Below, one piece after another: positions 17,962 to 30,591 of a stretch of 64,000 nucleotides of DNA (the first letter of the stretch is position 1; each line of letters begins with the position of its first letter). The DNA is from JALORV01 sp963754065 (GTDB lineage: Bacteria; Pseudomonadota; Gammaproteobacteria; Burkholderiales; Burkholderiaceae_F): the NCBI GenBank assembly GCA_963754065.1, contig CAVWFH010000001.1:40125-104124 (forward strand). The letters run 5' to 3'. The notes under the pieces are model-generated. The model worked only from the letters and a program-made list of their open reading frames with translations, searched no databases and was not told the origin of the DNA. A program made the position numbers and the translations under genes.

Positions 17962-19383
17962 ATGGCGGTCGATGTGATTGTGGTCGGAGGCGGGCTGTCA
18001 GGGCTGGTGGCGGCCTACCGGATGCAACGCGCGGGGCTGAGCGTGCAGGTGCTGGAAGCAGCCGGGCGGCCCGGCGGGGTCATTGGCTCGGAGCGCCACA
18101 GCGGCGTGTTGCTTGAGCGCGGACCCAACAGCGGCATGGATACGTCGCCGGCCATCAATGCGCTGCTGGACGATCTCGGCATCCGCAGCCAGCGCCTCGA
18201 TGCAAGCAAGGCCTCGTCCCGTCGCTATGTCCTGCGCGACGGGCGACTGGTGGCCTTGCCGATGTCAGCCGGAGCCTTCCTTGCGACGCCGCTGTTCTCC
18301 CCGACTGCAAAGCTGCGACTGCTCGCAGAACCGTTCATCGCGCGAGCGCCAGCCGACACCGAGGAGTCGGTCGCCCGGTTCGTGGAGCGTCGCGTGGGTA
18401 AAGAGTTCCTCGACTATGCCGTCGAGCCCTTCGTGTCGGGAATCTATGCCGGCGATCCCGAGCAGTTGTCGGTGCGGGCTGCGTTCCCCCGGCTGCATAC
18501 ACTCGAGCAACGATATGGGAGTCTGTTCCGGGGAGCGATTCTCGGTGCGCGCGAGCGCAGGCGGACGGCCGAGAAACCGAAGACTGCCGCCGTGAGCTTT
18601 TCGTTCCGCGAAGGCATGCAGACACTGACGGACGCGCTGGCCGCGGCGCTCACGGACGTCCAGTGTGGCGCTCGCGCCGTCGAACTCGCCCGCGATCCCG
18701 ATGGGATGTACGTCGTGTCCGTCGATCGGGCGGGACAGGCTGCCCACCTGCGCGCACGCGCGCTCGTGCTGGCGGTGCCCGCCTACGCAGCTTCTGCGCT
18801 TGTCCGGTCGCTTGCACCCGGCGCGGCGGCGTCGCTGGAGGCGATACCGTATGCACCCGTCGTGGTCGTGGCGAGCGCCTATCGCCGGTCCGACGTCGGT
18901 CATCCGCTCGATGGATTCGGTTTCCTCGCACCGGCACGCGAGAAGCCGCGAGTGCTCGGATCGCTCTTCTCGAGCACGATGTTCGAGCAGCGGGCACCGG
19001 GCGATACGGTGGTGTTCACCACCTTCCTCGGAGGACGGCGCAATCCGACTCTCATCGCTGCGTCGGACGAAGAGGTGCTGCAGACCGTACGGAGCGAGCT
19101 GGAGCGATTGGTCGCCGCGCGTGGGTCCCCGTTGTTCAGCGAGATCACGCGCTGGCCACGCGCCATTCCGCAGTACACGATCGGCCACCTGCAGCGAATC
19201 GCGCAGGTCGAGCGGGCCGAACGCGAGCTGCCCGGGCTGACCTTCTGCGCAAACTATCGAGGTGGCGTCTCCATCAGCGACTGCATCACGAACGGCGAGG
19301 CGATGGCGGTCACAGTGTCGGCGTACCTGGCCGGCACTTCCGCGAAGTCGAGTCCTGGCGCGGGCCCGACGGGCATCGGCTGA
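17962..19383 (+). CDS. hemY: Oxygen-dependent protoporphyrinogen/coproporphyrinogen oxidase
   Basis: This 473-residue flavoprotein carries out the late six-electron oxidation in heme synthesis. It begins with the dinucleotide fold VIVVGGGLSGLVAAYRMQ, then PGGVIGSERHSGVLLERGPN. Family landmarks are EPFVSGIYAGDPEQLSVRAA, FSFREGMQTL and the C-terminal FAD contact NYRGGVSISDCITNG. The ATG at 17962 was chosen over a GTG at 17923 because the Rossmann strand normally starts within a few residues of the N-terminus. Naming varies (HemG in TIGRFAM, HemY in Bacillus). Confidence 0.92.
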   Translation: MAVDVIVVGGGLSGLVAAYRMQRAGLSVQVLEAAGRPGGVIGSERHSGVLLERGPNSGMDTSPAINALLDDLGIRSQRLDASKASSRRYVLRDGRLVALPMSAGAFLATPLFSPTAKLRLLAEPFIARAPADTEESVARFVERRVGKEFLDYAVEPFVSGIYAGDPEQLSVRAAFPRLHTLEQRYGSLFRGAILGARERRRTAEKPKTAAVSFSFREGMQTLTDALAAALTDVQCGARAVELARDPDGMYVVSVDRAGQAAHLRARALVLAVPAYAASALVRSLAPGAAASLEAIPYAPVVVVASAYRRSDVGHPLDGFGFLAPAREKPRVLGSLFSSTMFEQRAPGDTVVFTTFLGGRRNPTLIAASDEEVLQTVRSELERLVAARGSPLFSEITRWPRAIPQYTIGHLQRIAQVERAERELPGLTFCANYRGGVSISDCITNGEAMAVTVSAYLAGTSAKSSPGAGPTGIG

Positions 19384-19441
19384 TGCAGGCTGCGGGACCG
19401 GGTCATTTCGACCAATCGGATGCCCTGTCCCGGGCGATCGC

Positions 19442-22138
19442 GTGGCAGAATCAGTCTCGGAAGTCGTGCCCCGCGACGCCCGCGTCGGGGAGCTTGCACA
19501 GCCCGAGGTCACGCTGAGTTCGACCGTCATCCCGTTGCGGCAGTCCGCTGTCGAACGCTCGCTCAAGCAGGCGAGCTTCGACACCGCGGGCGTTCCGATC
19601 CTCGCTGTCAATCACAGTGGCCAGATCCTCGCGATCAACTCCGAGGCGATGGCGCTCGTCGGCGGAGAACCCGTGGTCGGGCGCAGCGTCGCCGAATTGC
19701 TGGGATTCCTCAGCCACCGCGCCTTCACGCGCCGTTGGCAGCGCCTGTGGTCGCAGGTGACGGCCGAAGGACGGTGTGAATTCGAAGCCAAGCTGCCACT
19801 GCGCAGTGGCGCACGATTGAGCGCGCGCTTCGTTGTCCGGCTGTTCCGCTTCGACCAGGACGACTTCGCCTCGATCTCCATCGTGGACACATCCGCCGAG
19901 CGCGCCGCACGCCGCCGCGTGCGCGCGGCCGAAGCGCGGGCGCGGGCTCTGGCGTTGCACCAGACCGAACTGACGATTGTCCTGAATGCCGACCGTCGTG
20001 TGGTCTTCGCCAACGCCGCGCTCGAGCCGATCACCGGCGAACACGAGGCGGACATCATGGGCTCGCCATTCGAGTTCATTCTCGACCAGCCGTCACGCAT
20101 CGAATTTCGCCGCGCTGTGGATCGCCTGCTGCGCGAGCCGGCCGGTGACCGGCAGCCCACGTCGCTGCATCTGCGCACGCGCGCCGCACTGGCCGGCAAC
20201 GGCCGCAGCCTGTCGTGCGTGCTCGCGAACCGGCTGGACGATCCGACCGTTCGCGGCCTGGTGCTGACTGCACGCGACCTCGGGCCGGCCGAGAAGGCGC
20301 AGGCGCGGCGGCTGCGCTTCCGCGAGCGCCTGCTCGAGCTTGCGATCCAGCCCAAGTCGGATTTCACCCAGACGCTGGCGACCGTCCTGCGCTCGACGGC
20401 CGAGGTCCTCGACGTGAGTTCTGCGAGTTTCTGGCGCCTCTCGCGCGATCCCGATGTGCTTCGTTGTGAGGCGCTGTTCGACCGGACCGCGGACCGTTTC
20501 CTGCGCGATTGGGTCGGCCGCGAATTTCCCGCGACCCGGTTTGCGGCCTACTTTGCGCAGCTGATGAATCGCCAGCCGGTCGTCGTGAATGACACGCGCA
20601 CTTCGCGCCTGACGACGATGTTTGCAGGCGATCAGGACTGGGCGCATGTGCGTGCGCTGCTCGACGTGCCGATACTGGTCGAAGGAACCATCGCCGGCGT
20701 CCTCTGCCTGCAGCTTCGTGAAATCCGTTACTGGGACGAGGACGATGTTGGCTTCGCCAATACGACCGGGTTGATGCTGGCGTTGTCGATGGAGGCGGCG
20801 CAGCGGCAGGAAGCCGAGTCGCGCATCGAACATCTGGCCTGGTACGACGCGCTCACGGGGCTGCCGAACCGCAACCTGCTGCGCGAGACCATGCGCGACA
20901 TGATCATGACGGCGTCGAACCGCAAGCGCCGCATGGCAGCGATGCTGATCGACCTCGATCGCTTCAAGGACGTCAACGACACGCTCGGGCACCTGGTCGG
21001 GGACGCACTGATCAAGTCGGCCTCCGATGTGCTGCGCGAGACCGTCGGCGAAGATGGCACCGTTGCTCGGCTGGGGGGCGATGAATTTGTCGTGCTGATC
21101 AGCGAGTTCGTGCATCGCCAGGAGGTTGCGCTGCTGGCGGCGCGGATCGCCCAGGCGCTGCACCGGACTGATCTTGTGCCCACCATCGATACGCAGGTGT
21201 CGGCATCCATCGGCGTGGCGCTCTTTCCCGAGCACGGTCGCGACATGAGCACGCTGCTGAAGAATGCCGACGCGGCGATGTACCAGGCCAAGCGCGATGG
21301 CCGCAACCAGTTCAGTTTCTTCAATCCGATCCGCTACGAGCGGGCGGCACGCGAGGTTCAGCTCGGCATTGAGCTGGTCAAGGCCGTGCAGAGTGACAGT
21401 CCTCAGTTCATCTGCGAGTACCAACCACAGATCGAGATGGCAAGCGGTCGCGTCGTCGGACTGGAGGCGCTGATCCGGTGGAATCACCCGGTGCACGGCA
21501 TGCTCACGCCCGACCGTTTCATCGGCGTGGCGGAGGTCAGTGGCCTGTCGGAGCGGATCACTCGTTGGGTGATGAATGAAGTCTGCAGTCAGATCAATCG
21601 CTGGCGGCTCGTGCGGCCCGACTTCGATGTCCCTGTCGCGGTCAACGTCGCAGGACGAGAGATGGGCTCGACCGCCTTGCCGATCCTCGTGCGCAGCGCG
21701 CTCGTCAAGCACGGTATCGAGCCTCGGCTGATCGTCCTCGAAATCACGGAGCGCACGCTGGTCAAGGAAACCGAGATCAACAACGACGTGCTGGCCGAGC
21801 TCGCCTCGCTGGGTGTCGGCCTTGTGCTCGACGACTTCGGCACGGGCTATTCGATGCTGGGCTATCTGAAGCGCATGCCGATACACGCACTCAAGATCGA
21901 CCAGTCGTTCATCGAGGGCATTCCGACTGATCCGGACAGTCGCGCAATCGTTCACGCAATGCTTGCGGTAGCGCGCCACTTCCGCCTGAAAGTCGTCGCC
22001 GAAGGCGTCGAGTCGCAGGATCAGGTCGACTACATGCGCGACATCGGCTGCGAGTTCGCACAGGGCTTTTTCTATTCGCGCGCCATCTCCGGCGACACCA
22101 TCCTCGACTATCTCGCGCGCGAGTCACCGGCGCCGTAG
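19442..22138 (+). CDS. PAS-PAS-GAF-GGDEF-EAL cyclic-di-GMP turnover protein
   Basis: This cytoplasmic protein of about 898 residues has two PAS-like domains (FDTAGVPILAVNHSGQILAI; TELTIVLNADRRVVFANAAL), a GAF-like domain around residues 300-460, then GGDEF and EAL. The cyclase site is intact (ARLGGDEFVVL, GGDEF from residue 545). The phosphodiesterase site is also intact (GLEALIRW with Glu675, EITERTL, VLDDFGTGYSML, VVAEGVESQ). Both activities are thus possible, with PAS/GAF control of the balance. The start is uncertain: GTG at 19442 was chosen, since codons upstream overlap the oxidase gene in another frame. No predicted membrane segment. Confidence 0.9.
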   Translation: MAESVSEVVPRDARVGELAQPEVTLSSTVIPLRQSAVERSLKQASFDTAGVPILAVNHSGQILAINSEAMALVGGEPVVGRSVAELLGFLSHRAFTRRWQRLWSQVTAEGRCEFEAKLPLRSGARLSARFVVRLFRFDQDDFASISIVDTSAERAARRRVRAAEARARALALHQTELTIVLNADRRVVFANAALEPITGEHEADIMGSPFEFILDQPSRIEFRRAVDRLLREPAGDRQPTSLHLRTRAALAGNGRSLSCVLANRLDDPTVRGLVLTARDLGPAEKAQARRLRFRERLLELAIQPKSDFTQTLATVLRSTAEVLDVSSASFWRLSRDPDVLRCEALFDRTADRFLRDWVGREFPATRFAAYFAQLMNRQPVVVNDTRTSRLTTMFAGDQDWAHVRALLDVPILVEGTIAGVLCLQLREIRYWDEDDVGFANTTGLMLALSMEAAQRQEAESRIEHLAWYDALTGLPNRNLLRETMRDMIMTASNRKRRMAAMLIDLDRFKDVNDTLGHLVGDALIKSASDVLRETVGEDGTVARLGGDEFVVLISEFVHRQEVALLAARIAQALHRTDLVPTIDTQVSASIGVALFPEHGRDMSTLLKNADAAMYQAKRDGRNQFSFFNPIRYERAAREVQLGIELVKAVQSDSPQFICEYQPQIEMASGRVVGLEALIRWNHPVHGMLTPDRFIGVAEVSGLSERITRWVMNEVCSQINRWRLVRPDFDVPVAVNVAGREMGSTALPILVRSALVKHGIEPRLIVLEITERTLVKETEINNDVLAELASLGVGLVLDDFGTGYSMLGYLKRMPIHALKIDQSFIEGIPTDPDSRAIVHAMLAVARHFRLKVVAEGVESQDQVDYMRDIGCEFAQGFFYSRAISGDTILDYLARESPAP

Positions 22139-22188
22139 TCGCAGACCCTGCGCCCGCTAAACTCGCGTGACACTGCGAGGAGGCATCC

Positions 22189-22965
22189 ATGGCGTACCAG
22201 AACATCCTGCTTGAAACGCGTGGTCGCGTTGGCCTGCTGACCCTGAATCGTCCGAAGGCGCTCAATGCACTCAACGACCAGCTGATGGATGAACTGGGCG
22301 AGGCCCTGCTCGCATTCGATGCGGACGAGGCGATCGGCGCGATGGTCGTAACCGGAAGCGAAAAGGCGTTCGCGGCCGGAGCCGACATCGGCGCGATGAG
22401 GGACTGGACCTACATGGACGTCTTCAAGTCCGAGTACATCTCCCGTAACTGGGAAACGATCCGCCGGGTGCGCAAGCCCGTCATTGCCGCCGTCGGGGGT
22501 TATGCACTGGGTGGTGGCTGCGAATTGGCGATGATGTGCGACATCATCATTGCGGCGGACACGGCGAAGTTCGGGCAACCCGAGATCAAGCTGGGGATCA
22601 TTCCCGGCGCGGGTGGCACGCAGCGCCTGCCGCGCGCCATCGGGAAGGCCAAGGCCATGGACCTCGTGCTCTCGGCGCGCATGATGGATGCAGCCGAAGC
22701 GGAACGTGCAGGCCTGGTGTCTCGCGTGGTGGCTGCCGACAAGCTGGTCGACGAAGCTATTGCGGTCGCGGCCGCCATCGCCAGTCATTCGTTGCCGGCG
22801 GTGATGATGGCCAAGGAGGCCATCAATCGCGCCTATGAAGCGCCGCTGAACGAAGGCATGCTCTTCGAGCGGCGCCTGTTTCATTCACTCTTTGCGACCA
22901 ACGATCAGAAAGAAGGCATGGCGGCCTTTGTCGAGAAGCGCCCCGCACAGTTTCGTCACACGTAA
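22189..22965 (+). CDS. Enoyl-CoA hydratase
   Basis: This 258-residue crotonase-family enzyme hydrates trans-2-enoyl-CoA in fatty-acid beta-oxidation. The oxyanion-hole segment KAFAAGADIGAM and the catalytic glutamates in GGGCELAMMCDI and GQPEIKLGIIPGAGGTQRL are all present, as in short-chain (FadB1x/Ech-type) hydratases. A GAGGAGG-like site 6 bp before the ATG supports the start. It stands alone between the GGDEF/EAL gene and the rrn operon promoter region. Confidence 0.93.
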   Translation: MAYQNILLETRGRVGLLTLNRPKALNALNDQLMDELGEALLAFDADEAIGAMVVTGSEKAFAAGADIGAMRDWTYMDVFKSEYISRNWETIRRVRKPVIAAVGGYALGGGCELAMMCDIIIAADTAKFGQPEIKLGIIPGAGGTQRLPRAIGKAKAMDLVLSARMMDAAEAERAGLVSRVVAADKLVDEAIAVAAAIASHSLPAVMMAKEAINRAYEAPLNEGMLFERRLFHSLFATNDQKEGMAAFVEKRPAQFRHT

Positions 22966-23233
22966 CGGTTGGCAGGCAGCAGCATCTTCAGCTCAGCATC
23001 TTCTTTGCCGCGCTCGCAGCCGCACACTAGAGGATCCCGTCTAGCGCACGATTCAACTTCATGCTGACTCGAGCACCTGCAACTTCGTGCCCCGTTACGG
23101 AACAAGGATTTACCGCAGATGTGCGCACCGCCGACTCGCGTCGTGGCGTTGCTCGCCGACCCCTGAAAGCCAGGCCGATTCGGGCTTGGGTGCCTGCGAG
23201 AGGAGTGCCAGAGGGTTGCCGCGGCCGGTCAAC

Positions 23234-23262
23234 TTGACACTAATTTTGCCGGGCCCCATAAT
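23234..23262 (+). promoter_or_regulatory. Sigma-70-type rrn promoter
   Basis: TTGACA at 23234-23239 and CATAAT at 23257-23262, separated by 17 bp, give a near-consensus promoter. Transcription would start near 23269, about 270 nt before mature 16S rRNA. Confidence 0.8.
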
Positions 23263-23315
23263 TCCGCTTCTCTGCTGCTTCGGTTGCGTCGCAACACGAT
23301 TCGACCGGGCAGCGC

Positions 23316-23327
23316 GTTCTTTAAAAA
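23316..23327 (+). promoter_or_regulatory. boxA antitermination site in rrn leader
   Basis: GTTCTTTAAAAA resembles the boxA consensus TGCTCTTTAACA, bound by NusB-NusE in rRNA antitermination. A second, closer match (CGATCTTTAACA) is at 25457-25468 ahead of 23S rRNA. Confidence 0.6.
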
Positions 23328-23335
23328 CGAAACAG

Positions 23336-23348
23336 CCGATAAGTGTGG
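23336..23348 (+). other. 5' arm of 16S rRNA processing stem
   Basis: CCGATAAGTGTGG is perfectly complementary over 13 bp to CCACACTTATCGG at 25101-25113, just after 16S rRNA. Together they form the long helix cut by RNase III to release pre-16S rRNA. Confidence 0.8.
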
Positions 23349-23541
23349 GCGCTTGGTGAAAGGCGCAACCGGCACAGAAGGTCGTCGAGGTCTCACACCG
23401 CGACATCAACCGACTGCGCCGGCTGAACTCAAATCATCAGTGCTCACGCAATGGAAAGAGGGAAATGATGGAAACATCACATACCTCGATTCCAGCGAGT
23501 GAGTAATCAATCGTGCCTAGCACGGTTGCGCAAACAGTATC

Positions 23542-25076
<1,535 letters not shown>

Positions 25077-25210
25077 GAGTACGCGCTTCGAGTCAGGCGT
25101 CCACACTTATCGGTTAGTTTCTTGCAGCAGCGAGTGGCGCAGGGTGGCGCAGTGTTTTTTTGGTGGCGGCGTCGCGCAGCGCCAGGCCCTGACGAGATTG
25201 CATTTCGGAA

Positions 25211-25287
25211 GGGTCTGTAGCTCAGCCGGTTAGAGCACCGTCTTGATAAGGCGGGGGTCGTTGGTTCGAATCCAACCAGACCCACCA
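25211..25287 (+). tRNA. tRNA-Ile (anticodon GAT)
   Basis: A 77-nt cloverleaf with acceptor GGGTCTG/CAGACCC, anticodon GAT at 25245-25247 in the loop TTGATAA, T-loop TTCGAATC, and an encoded CCA end. This is the usual first tRNA of the rrn spacer. Confidence 0.97.
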
Positions 25288-25309
25288 CACTCGGTGCGGG
25301 TGATGTGCC

Positions 25310-25385
25310 GGGGGTGTAGCTCAGTTGGGAGAGCGCCTGCTTTGCAAGCAGGAGGTCATCGGTTCGATCCCGTTCACCTCCACCA
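25310..25385 (+). tRNA. tRNA-Ala (anticodon TGC)
   Basis: A 76-nt cloverleaf with acceptor GGGGGTG/CACCTCC (one G-T pair), anticodon TGC at 25343-25345 in the loop TTTGCAA, T-loop TTCGATC, and encoded CCA. It is the standard partner of tRNA-Ile(GAT). Confidence 0.97.
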
Positions 25386-25627
25386 CTACTTGAGCAAACG
25401 TCAAACGAAAGTCCGTGCCGCGGATTTCCGTTTGACCATTGGTCAAATCGCTGTTTCGATCTTTAACAATTCGGAAGAAGCAAAGCGTTTCAACTCTGCA
25501 ACTGGTGATGAGCCAGGAAGGAGTTGATAACGGGTTGTGATTGCATACGAGCTCTCAGCAACATCTGAGAACAACGGCAACGCGGTCGCTTGTTAACCGT
25601 GCCTGGCAAAAGGCGGCAGGGTTATAG

Positions 25628-28682
<3,055 letters not shown>

Positions 28683-28819
28683 TATAACCGTGCTGCCTCC
28701 TCGGATGCGAGTTGAGGCTCGATATCGCAATCGCCACCTCGCGTGGCCTGTGCTTCTTCCGATTTGGATCTTTCGAGCGCGACCGCTCCGCGGTCGCATT
28801 CGCGAGGTCATTCAGTTTT
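28683..28819 (+). other. 23S-5S spacer
   Basis: A 137-nt spacer that begins with the 3' arm of the 23S processing stem (to 28697, including TGCTGCC, which pairs with GGCGGCA before 23S with one G-T pair). No tRNA is present. Confidence 0.75.
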
Positions 28820-28936
28820 GCCTGACGACCATAGCGAGTTGGAACCACTCCTTCCCATCCCGAACAGGACAGTGAAACGACTCAGCGCCGATGATAGTGG
28901 GATGTATTTCCCGCGAAAGTAGGACATTGTCAGGCT
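28820..28936 (+). rRNA. rrf: 5S ribosomal RNA
   Basis: About 117 nt. The ends GCCTGACGACC and GTCAGGCT pair, and the conserved CCATCCCGAACAGGACAGTG and CGCCGATGATAGTG are present. The exact ends are estimated by homology. Confidence 0.95.
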
Positions 28937-28945
28937 CGCATATCG

Positions 28946-28978
28946 ACGCCCCGCTGCATTCGTGCAGCGGGGCGTTTT
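28946..28978 (+). terminator. Rho-independent terminator of the rrn operon
   Basis: A perfect 13-bp stem ACGCCCCGCTGCA/TGCAGCGGGGCGT closed by the very stable TTCG tetraloop and followed by TTTTCATTT, 9 nt after 5S rRNA. Confidence 0.93.
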
Positions 28979-29060
28979 CATTTGTGCTGCGGCCAAGGCG
29001 GAAGCAAACACTCCGGCACCTCGCCTCCTATACTCGCCCGATCGGTGCGTGGGAGGGCCC

Positions 29061-29510
29061 ATGGAACGCTTCACGATTTCTCTCGACGACCAGCTGGCTC
29101 ACGAATTCGACGCGCTGATCGAGAGCCGCGGCTACAGCAACCGATCCGAGGCGGTTCGCGACATCCTGCGGGCGCACCTTGACCGGCTGCGTGAGCACGC
29201 GGATGCCGAGGCGCACTGCGTCGCCAACCTCTCCTACGTCTACAACCACCACGAGCGCGACCTGGCCGAGCGGCTGACGTCGCTGCAACATGACCACCAC
29301 GATCTGACGATCTCGACGATGCACGCGCACCTCGACCACGATCACTGCATCGAGAGCGTGATGCTGAAGGGTCGCTCGAGGGATGTGCGCAAGTTTGCCG
29401 ATGCCATTTCGGCCGAGCGTGGTGTGCGCCACGGGCAGCTGAATCTCGTGACGGTCGAAGTTGGGCATCCGTCTCGGCACGTTCACTCCCATTTGACCCC
29501 CAATCACTGA
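29061..29510 (+). CDS. nikR: Nickel-responsive regulator NikR
   Basis: This 149-residue ribbon-helix-helix repressor has the DNA-binding strand MERFTISLDDQLAHEFD and helices to about residue 45, then an ACT-like nickel-binding domain. The four square-planar nickel ligands of E. coli NikR (H76, H87, H89, C95) correspond to His77, His88, His90 and Cys96 (HAHLDHDHCIE). The His-rich C-terminus (HVHSHLTPNH) may hold more metal. The ATG at 29061 follows GGGAGG. It is the gene just before a nickel permease whose upstream region contains a NikR-like operator. Confidence 0.95.
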   Translation: MERFTISLDDQLAHEFDALIESRGYSNRSEAVRDILRAHLDRLREHADAEAHCVANLSYVYNHHERDLAERLTSLQHDHHDLTISTMHAHLDHDHCIESVMLKGRSRDVRKFADAISAERGVRHGQLNLVTVEVGHPSRHVHSHLTPNH

Positions 29511-29562
29511 CGGGCGGACTGAATCCGGGGCAGATCGTCCCTTGATCCGCCGCAAAGCACGG

Positions 29563-29590
29563 GTAAGAAGGATTGGCATAGAGTTCATAC
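29563..29590 (+). promoter_or_regulatory. Candidate NikR operator
   Basis: GTAAGA at 29563-29568, exactly 16 bp, then TCATAC at 29585-29590. The known NikR site is GTATGA-N16-TCATAC, so 11 of 12 specified bases match with exact spacing. It ends 18 bp before the permease ATG, where bound repressor would block transcription. Confidence 0.75.
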
Positions 29591-29608
29591 ATTGACGCGG
29601 AGATCGCC

Positions 29609-30424
29609 ATGCATGAACTGCCAACCGAATGGACTGCGCTGTGCGCACTCGTGTTCCTGCTCGGCCTCAAGCATGGATTCGACGCTGATCACCTGGCGAC
29701 GATCGACGGCTTGACTCGATACAACACCCGCATCGGCCGGCGCTTTGGTCGTTACTGCGGGGCGCTGTTCTCGCTGGGCCACGGCGCGATCGTATTGGCC
29801 ATCGCCGCGGCGGTCGGCCTGGCCAGTGAACGGTGGGATGCTCCCGAATGGCTGGAAGTTTTCGGAGCCTGGACTTCGATCCTGTTTCTTACCCTGATCG
29901 GCGTTGTGAACCTGCACGCAGTCCTCAGCGCATCCCCGGGTCAGGTCGTTGCTCCAGTGGGACTCAAAGGCCGCCTGCTCGGTCGTCTCAACCGGGCGAG
30001 CCATCCAGCGACAGTCGCCCTTGTTGGTGCCCTGTTTGCCCTTTCCTTCGACACGGTCAGTCAATCAGCGCTCTTCGCCCTGACCGCCGCACAGTTCGGA
30101 GGCATCACACACGCGCTGTCACTTGGTCTCCTGTTCGTGCTCGGGATGCTCGTGACGGACGGTATCAACGGCTTGTGGATCTCGCGCCTCATCGCGCGCG
30201 CGGACCAGCTCGCCTGCATTGCTTCGCGTGTGATGAGTCTTGCGGTGGCCGGCGTCAGTCTTCTCGTGGCGGCCTTTGGTGCCGCCAAGCTTGCGATGCC
30301 GGCTGTCGATGCATGGAGTGACGGCAAGGAACTGGTGTTTGGTTCCGCGGTCGTGATCCTCATCGCGCTGGCATTCCTGGCCGGACAGGCGCTCGCACGT
30401 CGTCCCGCGGCTGAGTCCGCCTAG
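29609..30424 (+). CDS. NiCoT-family nickel/cobalt permease
   Basis: This 271-residue membrane protein has the signature of the NiCoT family in helix II: LGLKHGFDADHLATIDGLTR, containing H-x4-D-H (His22, Asp27, His28). Other family segments are FSLGHGAIV and ALFALSFDTVSQSALFAL, a variant of the L-x-F-D-T motif. About eight hydrophobic segments are visible. It should import nickel. GGAG lies 6 bp before the ATG. nikR immediately upstream and the operator at 29563-29590 indicate repression when nickel is sufficient. No urease or hydrogenase gene is in the window to show where the nickel goes. Confidence 0.9.
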   Translation: MHELPTEWTALCALVFLLGLKHGFDADHLATIDGLTRYNTRIGRRFGRYCGALFSLGHGAIVLAIAAAVGLASERWDAPEWLEVFGAWTSILFLTLIGVVNLHAVLSASPGQVVAPVGLKGRLLGRLNRASHPATVALVGALFALSFDTVSQSALFALTAAQFGGITHALSLGLLFVLGMLVTDGINGLWISRLIARADQLACIASRVMSLAVAGVSLLVAAFGAAKLAMPAVDAWSDGKELVFGSAVVILIALAFLAGQALARRPAAESA

Positions 30425-30591
30425 GCGACTGCGATTGCTTTCCGCAAGATCCGAGAGCTGGAAACGGGCGGCGGCAGATTCACATTGGCCTGAACCGAGC
30501 CGGCATGTTGGCTCTGGTTCTGCCGACGCGAGGCAGACCACGCCAACGCTTTCACGCACAATTCGCACGTTTTGACTTCGTCGGAGTCGCG

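Larger units (their letters stand above)
22966..23541 (+). other. rrn leader region
   Basis: This 576-bp non-coding stretch between the enoyl-CoA hydratase gene and 16S rRNA holds the rrn promoter at 23234-23262, a boxA at 23316-23327 and the 5' arm of the 16S processing stem at 23336-23348. The first ~260 bp show nothing I can name, although a second rrn promoter could be there. Confidence 0.7.

Noticed and set aside
20093..21979. A 628-codon minus-strand frame opposite the GGDEF/EAL gene
   Set aside because: Same cause; the plus-strand protein has all catalytic motifs intact, and the antisense product has no recognisable domain.
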